From NCBI GenBank assembly GCA_943371965.1, contig CALRWV020000008.1, forward strand, positions 56,349 to 120,348: 64,000 bases of DNA. Reading direction: 5' to 3'. Every line of letters starts with the position of its first letter. The stretch's first letter is position 1. Both the position numbers and the translations under genes were made by a program. The notes under the pieces are model-generated. The model was not told the DNA's origin. It searched no databases and worked only from the letters and a program-made list of their open reading frames with translations. Of the stretch, positions 33,935-42,881 are shown one piece after another. This DNA is from CALRWV02 sp943371965 (GTDB taxonomy: Bacteria > Bacteroidota > JABWAT01).

Positions 33935-35584
33935 ATGAAAACAAGATTACTCTATTTTTCCACATTTATATTACTATCAATAATTTATGGATGCACAGAA
34001 AATCCAAAGGTCAATATTTCCGTCAACACTCTACCTGAAAGTTTCAGTTTAAAAATATACTACACTTATGTTGATTCAACCGGATTTTCGGTAGCTAACG
34101 CCGATGTCAGTAATTGGAATCTCTTATTTGACTCAGAAAAGATGAAAGGGCTTTCACAATTACCTGTATTAAATGGTGAATGGATAAGGATTGAGTGGAA
34201 GAGAGGATCCAAAATCGATTCAACAAACGTCTTATTTAAAAATGTTTTACTGCCAACTTCCAAAATTAATCCAGCTTTTTACTCAAAATCAGGAAATCTT
34301 CCATTTGAAGCTTACACTTTAAAAGACAGTCTTTCAGGCAAGAATATTTTGTTATTATCCAAATTTATAAACAGCAACCCCAATTCTGATTTTTTAACCA
34401 TCCATAATATTCAGGTAAATAACGGTTCTGCTGAAGAAACGGCGAGAATCAAACCACTTCAGCATAAAATTTTTCCTCAAAATCTTGATCCTGATCAGAA
34501 AAATCTGGTCAATTCAGTAAAAACAATAGATAGCCTTTTAATAAAGAATGAAATCGGTCAATTGGGCAAATTTTTGACTCCTGACTATTTTGAAGATGGG
34601 GTTCTAAAAGATGATAAAGTGAGATTCTATCAATACATAGCTACTAAAATGGAAAAAATGAGGTTTGAATATGGGAATTTTACTTTTTTCAAATTAATAG
34701 ATGGAAGAGTCAAATTGGTTTATGATTACAGAATGTTTGAAGGTGATTCAATCTGGGATTTGGGTTTTGAAGAACGTTATTTTCAGAAAAAAGGAAAAGA
34801 ATGGAGAGAAACTGGAAATAAAAGCCGGTTTTACACTTCCACACTTACTTCAAAATACATAAAAGGTGATGCAAACTTCCAGATTTATCTTCCACCCCAA
34901 TATTTTAAATTTCCGAAAACAACCTTCCCTGTTATCTATGTTTTTAATGAATTCAAAGATTTAACCAGTGATTGGATCGCTTATAATTTTGATGAAACTA
35001 TGGATTCATTAATCACCAAGAAAGAAATTGACCCTGCAATTGTCATTTTTATGGATGGGGGACCTTCCTTATATATGAAATCATCAAAACCAGATGGATA
35101 TGATTTCGAAACCTTTTTCATGTCAGAAGCAGGTCCCAATTTTGACACAGTACTTCGTATTACCAAACAACGGGAAAGAAGATATTTGACAGGATTCGGT
35201 CAAGGAGGATTAGCGGCAATGTATTATTTACTGAAATATCCGACAGTTTTTTATTCTGCAGCAACTGTTAACGGTGTATTCAAAAATTCTTTACAGGCAA
35301 AACATTTGGATCAGGCAAAACCTGATTATTGGAATGATAAATACCCTCAATACTTTGTAAAAATGATGCCGGATTATATTTTGAAAAATCTGCACTTTAA
35401 ACTGATACAAAATCCTGACAAAAAAACGGTTGAAGGATTTATGGAGTTTTCTGCGCTTTTGAAGGAAAAGAAAGCTGATGTTGAAACATCAACTTTTAAG
35501 GATACCTGGCAGGAGCATCTTGGTTGGATTTGCAAGGAAGCATTTGGGTGGCATCTGCAAACTTACAAAAAGAATAAAAAGTGA
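33935..35584 (+). CDS. Lipoprotein with esterase-D-like domain, catalytic serine apparently lost
   Basis: 549 residues. MKTRLLYFSTFILLSIIYGCTENP is a lipoprotein signal with the cysteine in IYGC. The N-terminal half (about 25-300) is unrecognised. From about residue 310 the protein follows the esterase-D/enterochelin-esterase fold: FQIYLPPQYF, FPVIYVFNEF, PAIVIFMDGG, RRYLTGFGQGGLAAMYYLLKYP. In that last segment the nucleophile elbow expected as GxSxGG reads G-F-G422-Q-G-G, so the serine is glycine. The usual role (feruloyl, S-formylglutathione or siderophore esterase) is therefore doubtful; a binding role is possible. It is divergent from lacI across a 256-base gap and ends 3 bases from the convergent mnmA. 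Confidence 0.7.
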   Translation: MKTRLLYFSTFILLSIIYGCTENPKVNISVNTLPESFSLKIYYTYVDSTGFSVANADVSNWNLLFDSEKMKGLSQLPVLNGEWIRIEWKRGSKIDSTNVLFKNVLLPTSKINPAFYSKSGNLPFEAYTLKDSLSGKNILLLSKFINSNPNSDFLTIHNIQVNNGSAEETARIKPLQHKIFPQNLDPDQKNLVNSVKTIDSLLIKNEIGQLGKFLTPDYFEDGVLKDDKVRFYQYIATKMEKMRFEYGNFTFFKLIDGRVKLVYDYRMFEGDSIWDLGFEERYFQKKGKEWRETGNKSRFYTSTLTSKYIKGDANFQIYLPPQYFKFPKTTFPVIYVFNEFKDLTSDWIAYNFDETMDSLITKKEIDPAIVIFMDGGPSLYMKSSKPDGYDFETFFMSEAGPNFDTVLRITKQRERRYLTGFGQGGLAAMYYLLKYPTVFYSAATVNGVFKNSLQAKHLDQAKPDYWNDKYPQYFVKMMPDYILKNLHFKLIQNPDKKTVEGFMEFSALLKEKKADVETSTFKDTWQEHLGWICKEAFGWHLQTYKKNKK

Positions 35585-35587
35585 ATT

Positions 35588-36700
35588 CTATCCAATAAAG
35601 GCACGTTCGATAATTCCACCGCCAACAAGATCTTCGCCTTCATAAAAGACTACTGACTGACCAGGAGTTACTGCTCTCTTTGCTGTTTCAAAAGTGACTT
35701 CTGCGCGTTTATCGGATAAAAATTTAACCAGAGCAGGTTCTGCTGTATCCTTGTACCTGATTTTTGCATGTGTTGTCAATCCGGTTTCAGGAATATTTTG
35801 GTATGCAATAATATTAACTTCACCGGCATGTAATCTGGACGATTTCAAATCATCATCATCACCAACAACAACTACATTATCTTCAGGAAGAATATCAGTA
35901 ACGTAGTAAGCTTTGGTTCCCGGAATATTCAGTCCTTTTCTTTGACCAATTGTATAGAATGGATAACCTTCATGTTCACCAACAATTTGACCTGAAGTTG
36001 TTTTTATTTTCCCACCCTTAACTTTTTCTGTTAAACCCGGTACAGCATCCTTTAAAAAACGGTTATAGTCATTATCAGGAATAAAACAGATTTCGTATGA
36101 TTCCGATTTGTCAGCAGTCCTCAAACCAAATTCATGAGCTAATTTTCTCACTTCGGGCTTTGTTAAATCAGAAAGCGGGAAAATAGTTCGTGCAAGAGCG
36201 GCCTGTGAAATTCCCCAAAGAACATAAGTCTGATCTTTTTTATCATCTTTTCCTTTTGAAAGTATGTGCCTGTTTCTGCTTTCATCAAATCTGACTTTGG
36301 CATAATGACCGGTTGCAATAAAATCAGCACCCAAATTCAATCCCTTTTTCAGCATTGAATTCCACTTAACTTTGGTATTGCACAAAACGCACGGGTTTGG
36401 AGTGTGTCCGTTCAGATATTCATCAACAAAATTGGAAATAACATCATCTCCAAAATCTTCCCTGAAATCTACTATATAATGCGGAAAACCATACTTAACA
36501 GCAATACTTCTTGCATCATTTATGGATTCAAGTGAACAGCAGCCGGTTTCTTTTTTGGAATTCCCACCTGACATCTGATAATCCCAGGTTTTCATTGTAA
36601 TGCCAATGACATCGTAGCCCTGTTCTTTCAGCATTACTGCTGCTACACTGCTATCGACACCACCACTCATTCCAACTACTACTGTTCCGTGTTTGCTCAT
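35588..36700 (-). CDS. mnmA: tRNA-specific 2-thiouridylase
   Basis: Thiolates uridine 34 of tRNA-Lys, -Glu and -Gln using ATP and a persulfide relay. 370 residues with the PP-loop GMSGGVDSSVAAVML at residue 10, catalytic CVLCNTKVKW near residue 103 and the second cysteine in SYEICFIPD near residue 203, then TIGQRKGLNIPG. The start MSKHGTVVVGMSGG is unambiguous. It is convergent with the lipoprotein gene (3 bases apart) and divergent from the SGNH pair. Housekeeping gene, firm identification. Confidence 0.96.
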   Translation of the reverse strand: MSKHGTVVVGMSGGVDSSVAAVMLKEQGYDVIGITMKTWDYQMSGGNSKKETGCCSLESINDARSIAVKYGFPHYIVDFREDFGDDVISNFVDEYLNGHTPNPCVLCNTKVKWNSMLKKGLNLGADFIATGHYAKVRFDESRNRHILSKGKDDKKDQTYVLWGISQAALARTIFPLSDLTKPEVRKLAHEFGLRTADKSESYEICFIPDNDYNRFLKDAVPGLTEKVKGGKIKTTSGQIVGEHEGYPFYTIGQRKGLNIPGTKAYYVTDILPEDNVVVVGDDDDLKSSRLHAGEVNIIAYQNIPETGLTTHAKIRYKDTAEPALVKFLSDKRAEVTFETAKRAVTPGQSVVFYEGEDLVGGGIIERAFIG

Positions 36701-36821
36701 CTGATTACTTTCTCTGTTCCAAGTGCATCTTTATTATACCGAATTTACCCAATTTCCGGGTAATCATCAAAATTTTTCATGTTGGAGAAAATTAACAGGC
36801 GTCTGTGTCATAACAAATTCT

Positions 36822-36829
36822 TATTTTTG
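36822..36829 (+). promoter_or_regulatory. Putative -7 box (TATTTTTG) for the SGNH pair
   Basis: TATTTTTGCC matches TAnnTTTGC and sits 26 bases before the ATG at 36856. No -33 element is evident. Confidence 0.4.
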
Positions 36830-36855
36830 CCAATTATATTTTTTAAAAAGAATTT

Positions 36856-38712
36856 ATGCCTGATCAAAACACCAAAAAGTATCCATTCTATTTTTACCTG
36901 ATTCTTATTTCAATTCCCGTTTTGTTTTTTGTTCTTCTGGAATTCGGGTTAAGAGTTTTCAATTACGGTGAAGAAATTCCGCAATGGGTTGTTTTTTCAC
37001 CTCAATATCCAGGAAAAATTGCATTAAACCCTGCAATTGGGAAAAGATATTTTCATACCAATACATTGGTTCCAACTCCTTGGGTTGATCCATTTGACAA
37101 AGAAAAGAAACCAAACACAATCCGGATTTTTGTTTTGGGCGAAAGCAGTGCAGCTGGTTATCCCTATGATTTAAAAGTTGCATTTTCAGGTGAAATGAAA
37201 CGGCGACTTTTATTGCTTTATCCTGAGAAAAATATCGAAGTTATTAATTTGGGAATGGCAGCAATCAACACTTACACAATTCTTGATCTGATTGATGGAG
37301 TTATTGAACAAAAGCCGGATGCAATTGCAATATATACAGGTCACAATGAATATTATGGCGCATGGGGAGTTGGCTCAACAGAAAATATTGGAAACCAACG
37401 CTGGTTGATCCGTTTTGTAATGAATGCTGAGAAATATAAAACAGTTCAGATGCTGCGCAATTTTATTTCCTATCTGATGTCGGTAGGAAGTCAACAGGCT
37501 ACATCAAGAAAGACTTTAATGGAAAGCATGGTGAATGACCAGTTGATTCCATATAAATCGGATCTGTTTAATTCCGGAATTGCACAGTATTCCGAAAATA
37601 TGGAAATTATTCTTTCAAAAATAAGGGATGCTAATATTCCGGTTGTAATTGGAAGTCTAACAAGCAATATTAAAGATCAGAAGCCGTTTATTTCGCAGCA
37701 GATCGATTCACTTCCAGCTGCATCTGATATTTTTTCAGAAGCAAATAATCTGGAACATAAATCAGACTATCAAAAGGCTTTTCAGAAATATTCCTATGCA
37801 AGAAATCTTGACTTGCTCAGGTTCAGGGCGCCATCTGAACTGAATGAAGTAATAAGAAATTTGTCAACAAAATATAATATACCACTTGCTGATGTTGATT
37901 CACTTTTTAAAATAAACAGCCCCAACCAACTTCCCGGGGATAATCTTTTTATTGATCACCTTCATCCGAACATTGCCGGTTACAGGTTGATGGGTAAATT
38001 ATTTTTGGAAACAATGCTTGGATCAAACATGTTGCCTGATGAAAGCAAAATAAATTTGGACAAAACAGAACTTGATCACTTGTCAGATAAAAATTTCTAC
38101 CTTACCAAAGTTGATTCACTTACAGCAGAGTACAGTATTAAACGGTTAAAAGCCGGTTGGCCCTTTATCAGTTCAAGAAATTCAATGATTGATCCATTTG
38201 AAAATTTCAAACCACAAAACCAGATTGAATTCCTCGCTATGAAAGTTGTCAACATGCAACTGAATATTGATGATGCACATTTCACTCTCGCAATGACTTA
38301 CAAGAAAAACAGAGACACCCGGAATTTTCTCCGTGAAATGAATGCACTGATTGAAGTAATTCCCTATCATATTATCAACTACGAAATAGTTGCAACTTAT
38401 CTTATCAATGAACAGCTATTCAATTTGGTAGAACCCTATCTTTTAAAAATCAAAGAATCAAAGAATGATGCATTTTCTAACAAATGGCTGGGTATAATCC
38501 ACTTTTCAAAAAACGATCTGCCTAATGCAAAACGTTATATGGAAGAAAGCAGGAAACTTAAATCAGACGATCCACAGCTCCTGTATAACTTATCAGGACT
38601 TTATTTCACTGAAAAAAACAACTCGAAAGCTTTGGAAACTATTTCAGAATGTCTAAAAATAAACCCTGAATTCCCGGGTGCCAGGGAATTGTACAATCAA
38701 CTTAAAAACTAA
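36856..38712 (+). CDS. Membrane-anchored SGNH/GDSL hydrolase-like protein with C-terminal TPR repeats (first of pair)
   Basis: 618 residues. One hydrophobic helix near residues 8-30 (YLILISIPVLFFVLLEFGL) anchors it, with the rest probably periplasmic. The SGNH domain (about 90-400) has Ser97 in LGESSAAG (GES instead of GDS), the Asn-equivalent in TGHNEYYG, and Asp367/His370 in DHLHPN. From about residue 465 to the end are TPR-like helices (LLYNLSGLYFTEKNNSKALETI). SGNH enzymes of this membrane type act on acyl groups of glycans. It is followed by a close paralogue 7 bases downstream. Hydrolase activity is likely but the substrate is unknown. Confidence 0.8.
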   Translation: MPDQNTKKYPFYFYLILISIPVLFFVLLEFGLRVFNYGEEIPQWVVFSPQYPGKIALNPAIGKRYFHTNTLVPTPWVDPFDKEKKPNTIRIFVLGESSAAGYPYDLKVAFSGEMKRRLLLLYPEKNIEVINLGMAAINTYTILDLIDGVIEQKPDAIAIYTGHNEYYGAWGVGSTENIGNQRWLIRFVMNAEKYKTVQMLRNFISYLMSVGSQQATSRKTLMESMVNDQLIPYKSDLFNSGIAQYSENMEIILSKIRDANIPVVIGSLTSNIKDQKPFISQQIDSLPAASDIFSEANNLEHKSDYQKAFQKYSYARNLDLLRFRAPSELNEVIRNLSTKYNIPLADVDSLFKINSPNQLPGDNLFIDHLHPNIAGYRLMGKLFLETMLGSNMLPDESKINLDKTELDHLSDKNFYLTKVDSLTAEYSIKRLKAGWPFISSRNSMIDPFENFKPQNQIEFLAMKVVNMQLNIDDAHFTLAMTYKKNRDTRNFLREMNALIEVIPYHIINYEIVATYLINEQLFNLVEPYLLKIKESKNDAFSNKWLGIIHFSKNDLPNAKRYMEESRKLKSDDPQLLYNLSGLYFTEKNNSKALETISECLKINPEFPGARELYNQLKN

Positions 38713-38719
38713 AAGCCAG

Positions 38720-40621
38720 ATGAAACAAAAAAACCGTTCCCCCAAGCCTGACAAGAAGTATCCGTTATATTTTTACATTGTTCTTTATTCTCTACCTTTT
38801 TTATTTTTTGTTTTACTTGAAACAGGATTGAGAATTTTTGGTTACGGACATGATATTCCTCAATGGATTCCTGTTTCAAAAGATTTTCCCAATAGGATTA
38901 CATTAAACCCTGAAATTGCAAAAAGATATTTTTCAAATATCAAGGAAGTTCCTGCACCCTGGGTTGATGGATTTGAAAAAACAAAATCTTCAAATACGTT
39001 CAGGGTTTTTGTTTTTGGAGAAAGCAGTACTGCAGGGTTTCCTTATGATTTGAACGCGTCGTTCCCAAAAGAAATAAAAAGAAGACTTGATATACTTTAT
39101 CCGGAATCCAACAATGAAGTCATCAATCTGGCCATGACTGCAATCAACTCTTATGCATTTGCAGATTTGATTGATGGAGTCATTGAACAGAAACCTGACC
39201 TTGTTATTTTTTATGCCGGTCACAATGAATATTACGGCGCATTGGGAGTAGGATCAAATGAATCATTGGGAGGTCAATTCTGGATCATCCGGTTTATTTT
39301 GAAACTTGAACAGTTTAAGACTGTGCAACTAATTAAATCAATGATGGCATCAGTTTATTCTGTAATTAATTCACAGCAGAATGATGAAACAGGAACATTA
39401 ATGAAAAGAATGGTGGGAGAGCAATATATACCGCTCCATTCGGATATCTATCAGAATGGAATCCGCCAATTTCAGGAAAACATGGAACTTGTGTTATCAA
39501 AGTTAAAAGATAGAAACATTCCAATACTGTTAGGTACTGTAACATCCAATCTGAAAGACCAAAAACCATTTATTTCTGAATCAGTTGATTCTTTTCCAAA
39601 AGAAGATTCGATTTATATTTTGGCAAAAAAACAATATGGAGCCAATGATTATGAAAAAGCAAAGTTGAATTTTCTAAGGGCAAAGGAACTCGATTTATTA
39701 AGATTCAGGGCCCCGGCAGAAATCAACAGCGTAATCCGAAAACTTTCAGTTAACTACAAAACTGCCTTTGTTGATATTGATTCCGCTTTCAGTTCCATTT
39801 CTGAACATGGGATTGTCGGAGACAATCTAATGACTGATCACCTGCATCCAAATTTAAGCGGTTACCGGTTTTTGGGCTTTTCATTTTTCAGCTCGATGAT
39901 TGAAAACAATTTTCTTCCAAAAAGCAGAAAACTTGATTATTCCTATGAAGACTTCCGGCGGATGTCAAGAAATGCTTATCCCCTAACAAGTCTCGATTCT
40001 GTAATTGCAGAATTTAAAATAAAACGTCTTAAAAACAGTTGGCCATTTGTCGATAAGCAAATTATAACAACGGATCCACTCGATTCAATTATTCCAGCAA
40101 ATATTGTTGAAAAATATGCTTTGGATGTCATCCGGAAAAAAACAACATGGGAAGAAGCACACGCAGCACTAGGTCAGTATTATCTGGAAAAAAAGGATTA
40201 CTTCAGGTTTACAAGGGAATTCAATGCACTCATTGAATTTGCCCCATTCAATGATTCACCTTATGAATTTATTGCCAACGGTTTGGTAACAGCCGGACTT
40301 TTCGATCAGGCATTTCCCTTTTTGATGAAACTGGAAAAGATCAACTCCTCTGCATTTTCGGCAAAATGGATCGGCATCACTTATCTTATCCATCAGGATT
40401 ATGAAAATGCTGTAAAATACCTGATGAAAAGCAGTTCATACAATCCGAATGATCCTCAGGTACTTTACAACTTATCTGGCGCCTACTTTTCGAAAAAAGA
40501 ATACGAAAATGCGCTTGAATCAATTGACAAATGTCTTCAAATCAATCCTTCCTTCAATGAAGGATCAGAATTCAGAAAAACAATCATGACCGCTCTAACA
40601 AAACAGGGTAAAAACAACTGA
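38720..40621 (+). CDS. Membrane-anchored SGNH/GDSL hydrolase-like protein with C-terminal TPR repeats (second of pair)
   Basis: 633 residues, colinear with the upstream gene over its full length. A hydrophobic helix follows a basic N-terminus (MKQKNRSPKPDKKYPLYFY). Ser102 lies in FGESSTAGFP, AGHNEYYG matches block III, and Asp373/His376 lie in DHLHPN. TPR-like repeats occupy the last 150 residues (VLYNLSGAYFSKKEYENALESI). I chose the ATG at 38720 because the earlier frame start at 38678 overlaps the previous gene by 35 bases and lacks equivalents there. A tandem duplication with both copies keeping the catalytic set suggests two related substrates. Confidence 0.8.
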   Translation: MKQKNRSPKPDKKYPLYFYIVLYSLPFLFFVLLETGLRIFGYGHDIPQWIPVSKDFPNRITLNPEIAKRYFSNIKEVPAPWVDGFEKTKSSNTFRVFVFGESSTAGFPYDLNASFPKEIKRRLDILYPESNNEVINLAMTAINSYAFADLIDGVIEQKPDLVIFYAGHNEYYGALGVGSNESLGGQFWIIRFILKLEQFKTVQLIKSMMASVYSVINSQQNDETGTLMKRMVGEQYIPLHSDIYQNGIRQFQENMELVLSKLKDRNIPILLGTVTSNLKDQKPFISESVDSFPKEDSIYILAKKQYGANDYEKAKLNFLRAKELDLLRFRAPAEINSVIRKLSVNYKTAFVDIDSAFSSISEHGIVGDNLMTDHLHPNLSGYRFLGFSFFSSMIENNFLPKSRKLDYSYEDFRRMSRNAYPLTSLDSVIAEFKIKRLKNSWPFVDKQIITTDPLDSIIPANIVEKYALDVIRKKTTWEEAHAALGQYYLEKKDYFRFTREFNALIEFAPFNDSPYEFIANGLVTAGLFDQAFPFLMKLEKINSSAFSAKWIGITYLIHQDYENAVKYLMKSSSYNPNDPQVLYNLSGAYFSKKEYENALESIDKCLQINPSFNEGSEFRKTIMTALTKQGKNN

Positions 40622-40633
40622 GTCACATCTCAG

Positions 40634-42718
40634 TTATTTCAAATACCTGTCAAAATGCGCTTCAATTTCTTCGTACTCATGCTGCCAGTTTTCCGGTTCG
40701 GTGAATGAATGGTTTTCCCGTGGATAATACATCACATCAAACTTTTTATTCAGTTTGATCAGTTTATCGGAAAGCTGAACTACATCCTGAAACAATACGT
40801 TTGAATCCACCATTCCATGAAGAATAAGAAGATGATTTTTCAGACTATCTGCGTAGGTAATTGGAGAACATTTTTCATAAATCTTTTTGTTGGATGATAA
40901 CGGTCCCAATCTCTGTTCACAATACCACTTGTTGTACAATTCCCAATTTGCAACGGAACGCAATCCTGCTCCGGCTTTAAAAACATCCGGACTTTTAAAT
41001 AATCCCATCATCGTTAAAAATCCACCATAAGATCCACCATATATTCCAATTTTTTCTTTGTCAGCCAAACCTTTTTCGACCAGCCAGTTTGCTGCAGCAA
41101 CTTCATCTTCCCAATCTGCACCACCCATATCTTTATAAATTGATATGCGGTTTTTTCTGCCATAACCTTCACTGCCATGAAAATCTATATTCATAACAAC
41201 ATAACCTTTTTGAGTCAGGTATTGGTTGAAAAGGTATTCTCTCCAGTAACTTCCGTAACCGAATTGGTTGGCAACATTCTGCAAATAACCTGCTCCATGA
41301 ACAAAAATAACAGCCGGGTATTTTTTTGATTTGTCATAATTTTTAGGATAAAAAACATGGGCAGGGAAATTTTCTTTCAGTCTCGGATTCTGAATCTGTA
41401 CCAATGAAGGAAAATTCAGTTCATAATTTTTGAATGATTCAGGAACTGTGTTGGTTATTCTGGTTTCTGTTTTTTTACTGACATCCAGAACAAATAAATC
41501 ACCCGGATCTTTCAGGTTGTTTTTGGAGTAAACAATTTTGCTGCCATCATCAGAAACAGCCAGATTATCACGCATTCCTTCTGTTTCAGAAAGCTGTTCA
41601 ATCTTACTTGTTTTGATATTCATTTTATAAATCGGGCGGTCATTCGGAGAAGATTGAGTTGATGTAAGAAAAAGCTCATTTGCATTTTCAGGATTCCAAT
41701 TGAACCAATCAATTTCCCAGTCTCCTGAAGTTAATGGAACTGTAGTTTTCTTTGCTAGTTCATATAGGTAGATATGATTCCAGTTTGACTTGTCATGTGT
41801 GAATGCCAAATATTTGGAATCAGGTGAAAATTGCATTCCGCCTTTTGTACTGATCCAGGCTGTATCCTGTTGAGCCAGAATTGTATCTGCTTTTGAAGTT
41901 GACAGATCAACCAAAACAACATACCTGAAATGCTGATCAACTGAAATATTGGAGTAGGCAAAATATTTCCCGTCTTTAGAAATATCGGTCTCTCCGCCAT
42001 AACCGCTGAACATTTTTTTCGAAATTAAATTTACAGAAGCCGAAGTATCTGAACTGACTTTCAGATAACGGAAATAAGAAATACTTCCGCGTTCAGATTC
42101 AGTTGTATAAACATTTTCTTTCATCCATTGTGGAACCAAATTTTTTGTCACCGAGTCATCTTTGCTATATCCGATGACAAAATTCCCTGTCTGACCAATT
42201 CTTCCCACCATAAATGCATTTACATCCTGATCGATTTTATATTTGCTTTGTGAAAGTCTTGGATCTTTGTTCTGAACAGATATCAGTTTTCCTTCTGACA
42301 TAAAACTCAATTGGGATTTGTCATCCGTTTCAGTTACACTTCCTTCAAATCCGTCATATTGAATCAGTTTGCTTTTTTTACCGGATGAGATCTGATAAAC
42401 CCAAATTTCATTGTCTTCACGGAATAAAAAGGATTCACCATCTTTTCTCCATTGCACATTATTGCTTCCTTTTTTGGAGGATATTTTGGTCAGATTTTTA
42501 CCATCTGAAGAAACCAGATGAAGATATAAAGTATCAGTTCCTTTAAAGTTGCCAAGAAACGTTACCCACTTTCCGTCAGGTGAAATAGATGCACCTGATG
42601 GTCGTTTTCCGATCATATACGGACGGGAAAAAATGTCTTTGGTGGTAAGCGGCTTTTGTTGCGCATAAATATGCAGAGAAACAAAAAACAAAGAAATTAC
42701 AATGAACAGTTTTTTCAT
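40634..42718 (-). CDS. Secreted S9-family prolyl oligopeptidase (dipeptidyl-peptidase IV-like)
   Basis: About 694 residues with the signal peptide MKKLFIVISLFFVSLHIYAQQ. Residues about 30-430 form a beta-propeller of WD/TolB-like repeats (ISPDGKWVTFLGN, FSPDSKYLAFTHD, SDDGSKIVYSKN). The C-terminal alpha/beta-hydrolase has the triad Ser563 (YGGSYGGFLTMM), Asp638 (HGMVDSNVLF) and His670 (RENHSFTEPENW). It cleaves short peptides, probably in the periplasm. The ATG at 42718 gives a proper signal peptide; an upstream one at 42766 does not. It is convergent with the SGNH pair (12 bases apart). Confidence 0.92.
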   Translation of the reverse strand: MKKLFIVISLFFVSLHIYAQQKPLTTKDIFSRPYMIGKRPSGASISPDGKWVTFLGNFKGTDTLYLHLVSSDGKNLTKISSKKGSNNVQWRKDGESFLFREDNEIWVYQISSGKKSKLIQYDGFEGSVTETDDKSQLSFMSEGKLISVQNKDPRLSQSKYKIDQDVNAFMVGRIGQTGNFVIGYSKDDSVTKNLVPQWMKENVYTTESERGSISYFRYLKVSSDTSASVNLISKKMFSGYGGETDISKDGKYFAYSNISVDQHFRYVVLVDLSTSKADTILAQQDTAWISTKGGMQFSPDSKYLAFTHDKSNWNHIYLYELAKKTTVPLTSGDWEIDWFNWNPENANELFLTSTQSSPNDRPIYKMNIKTSKIEQLSETEGMRDNLAVSDDGSKIVYSKNNLKDPGDLFVLDVSKKTETRITNTVPESFKNYELNFPSLVQIQNPRLKENFPAHVFYPKNYDKSKKYPAVIFVHGAGYLQNVANQFGYGSYWREYLFNQYLTQKGYVVMNIDFHGSEGYGRKNRISIYKDMGGADWEDEVAAANWLVEKGLADKEKIGIYGGSYGGFLTMMGLFKSPDVFKAGAGLRSVANWELYNKWYCEQRLGPLSSNKKIYEKCSPITYADSLKNHLLILHGMVDSNVLFQDVVQLSDKLIKLNKKFDVMYYPRENHSFTEPENWQHEYEEIEAHFDRYLK

Positions 42719-42820
42719 AAATGACCTTTGTTTGAGTTGGGTTTTAGAGTTAGAAATTTTCTTCAACGAAAATGAGGATTTAAATTTCAGCAGTAAAGCG
42801 GATTATTGAATTTTAACCAA

Positions 42821-42853
42821 AAACAAAAATGGGATTCAATCTGAACCCCATTT
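42821..42853 (-). terminator. Rho-independent terminator after the Fe-S oxidoreductase gene
   Basis: AAATGGG (42827-42833) pairs with CCCATTT (42847-42853), with an inner TTCA/TGAA stem; on the minus strand it is followed by TTTTTGTTTTTGG. It lies 29 bases past the stop at 42882. Confidence 0.8.
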
Positions 42854-42881
42854 AAAATAAAAAAGCAGTGATTTTTTGCGG

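Noticed and set aside
36745..36761. TTACCC/GGGTAA inverted repeat between mnmA and the SGNH pair
   Set aside because: Only 6-bp arms, no matching copies elsewhere in the window, could be chance.
38678..38722. Apparent 35-base overlap of the two SGNH genes, possible frameshift or fusion
   Set aside because: The second protein starts naturally at the ATG at 38720 and both copies are complete, so they are two separate genes.
36856..40621. GES in place of GDS in both SGNH proteins as a sign of inactivity
   Set aside because: The nucleophile serine and the Asp/His pair are present; D to E before the serine is tolerated in many SGNH proteins.
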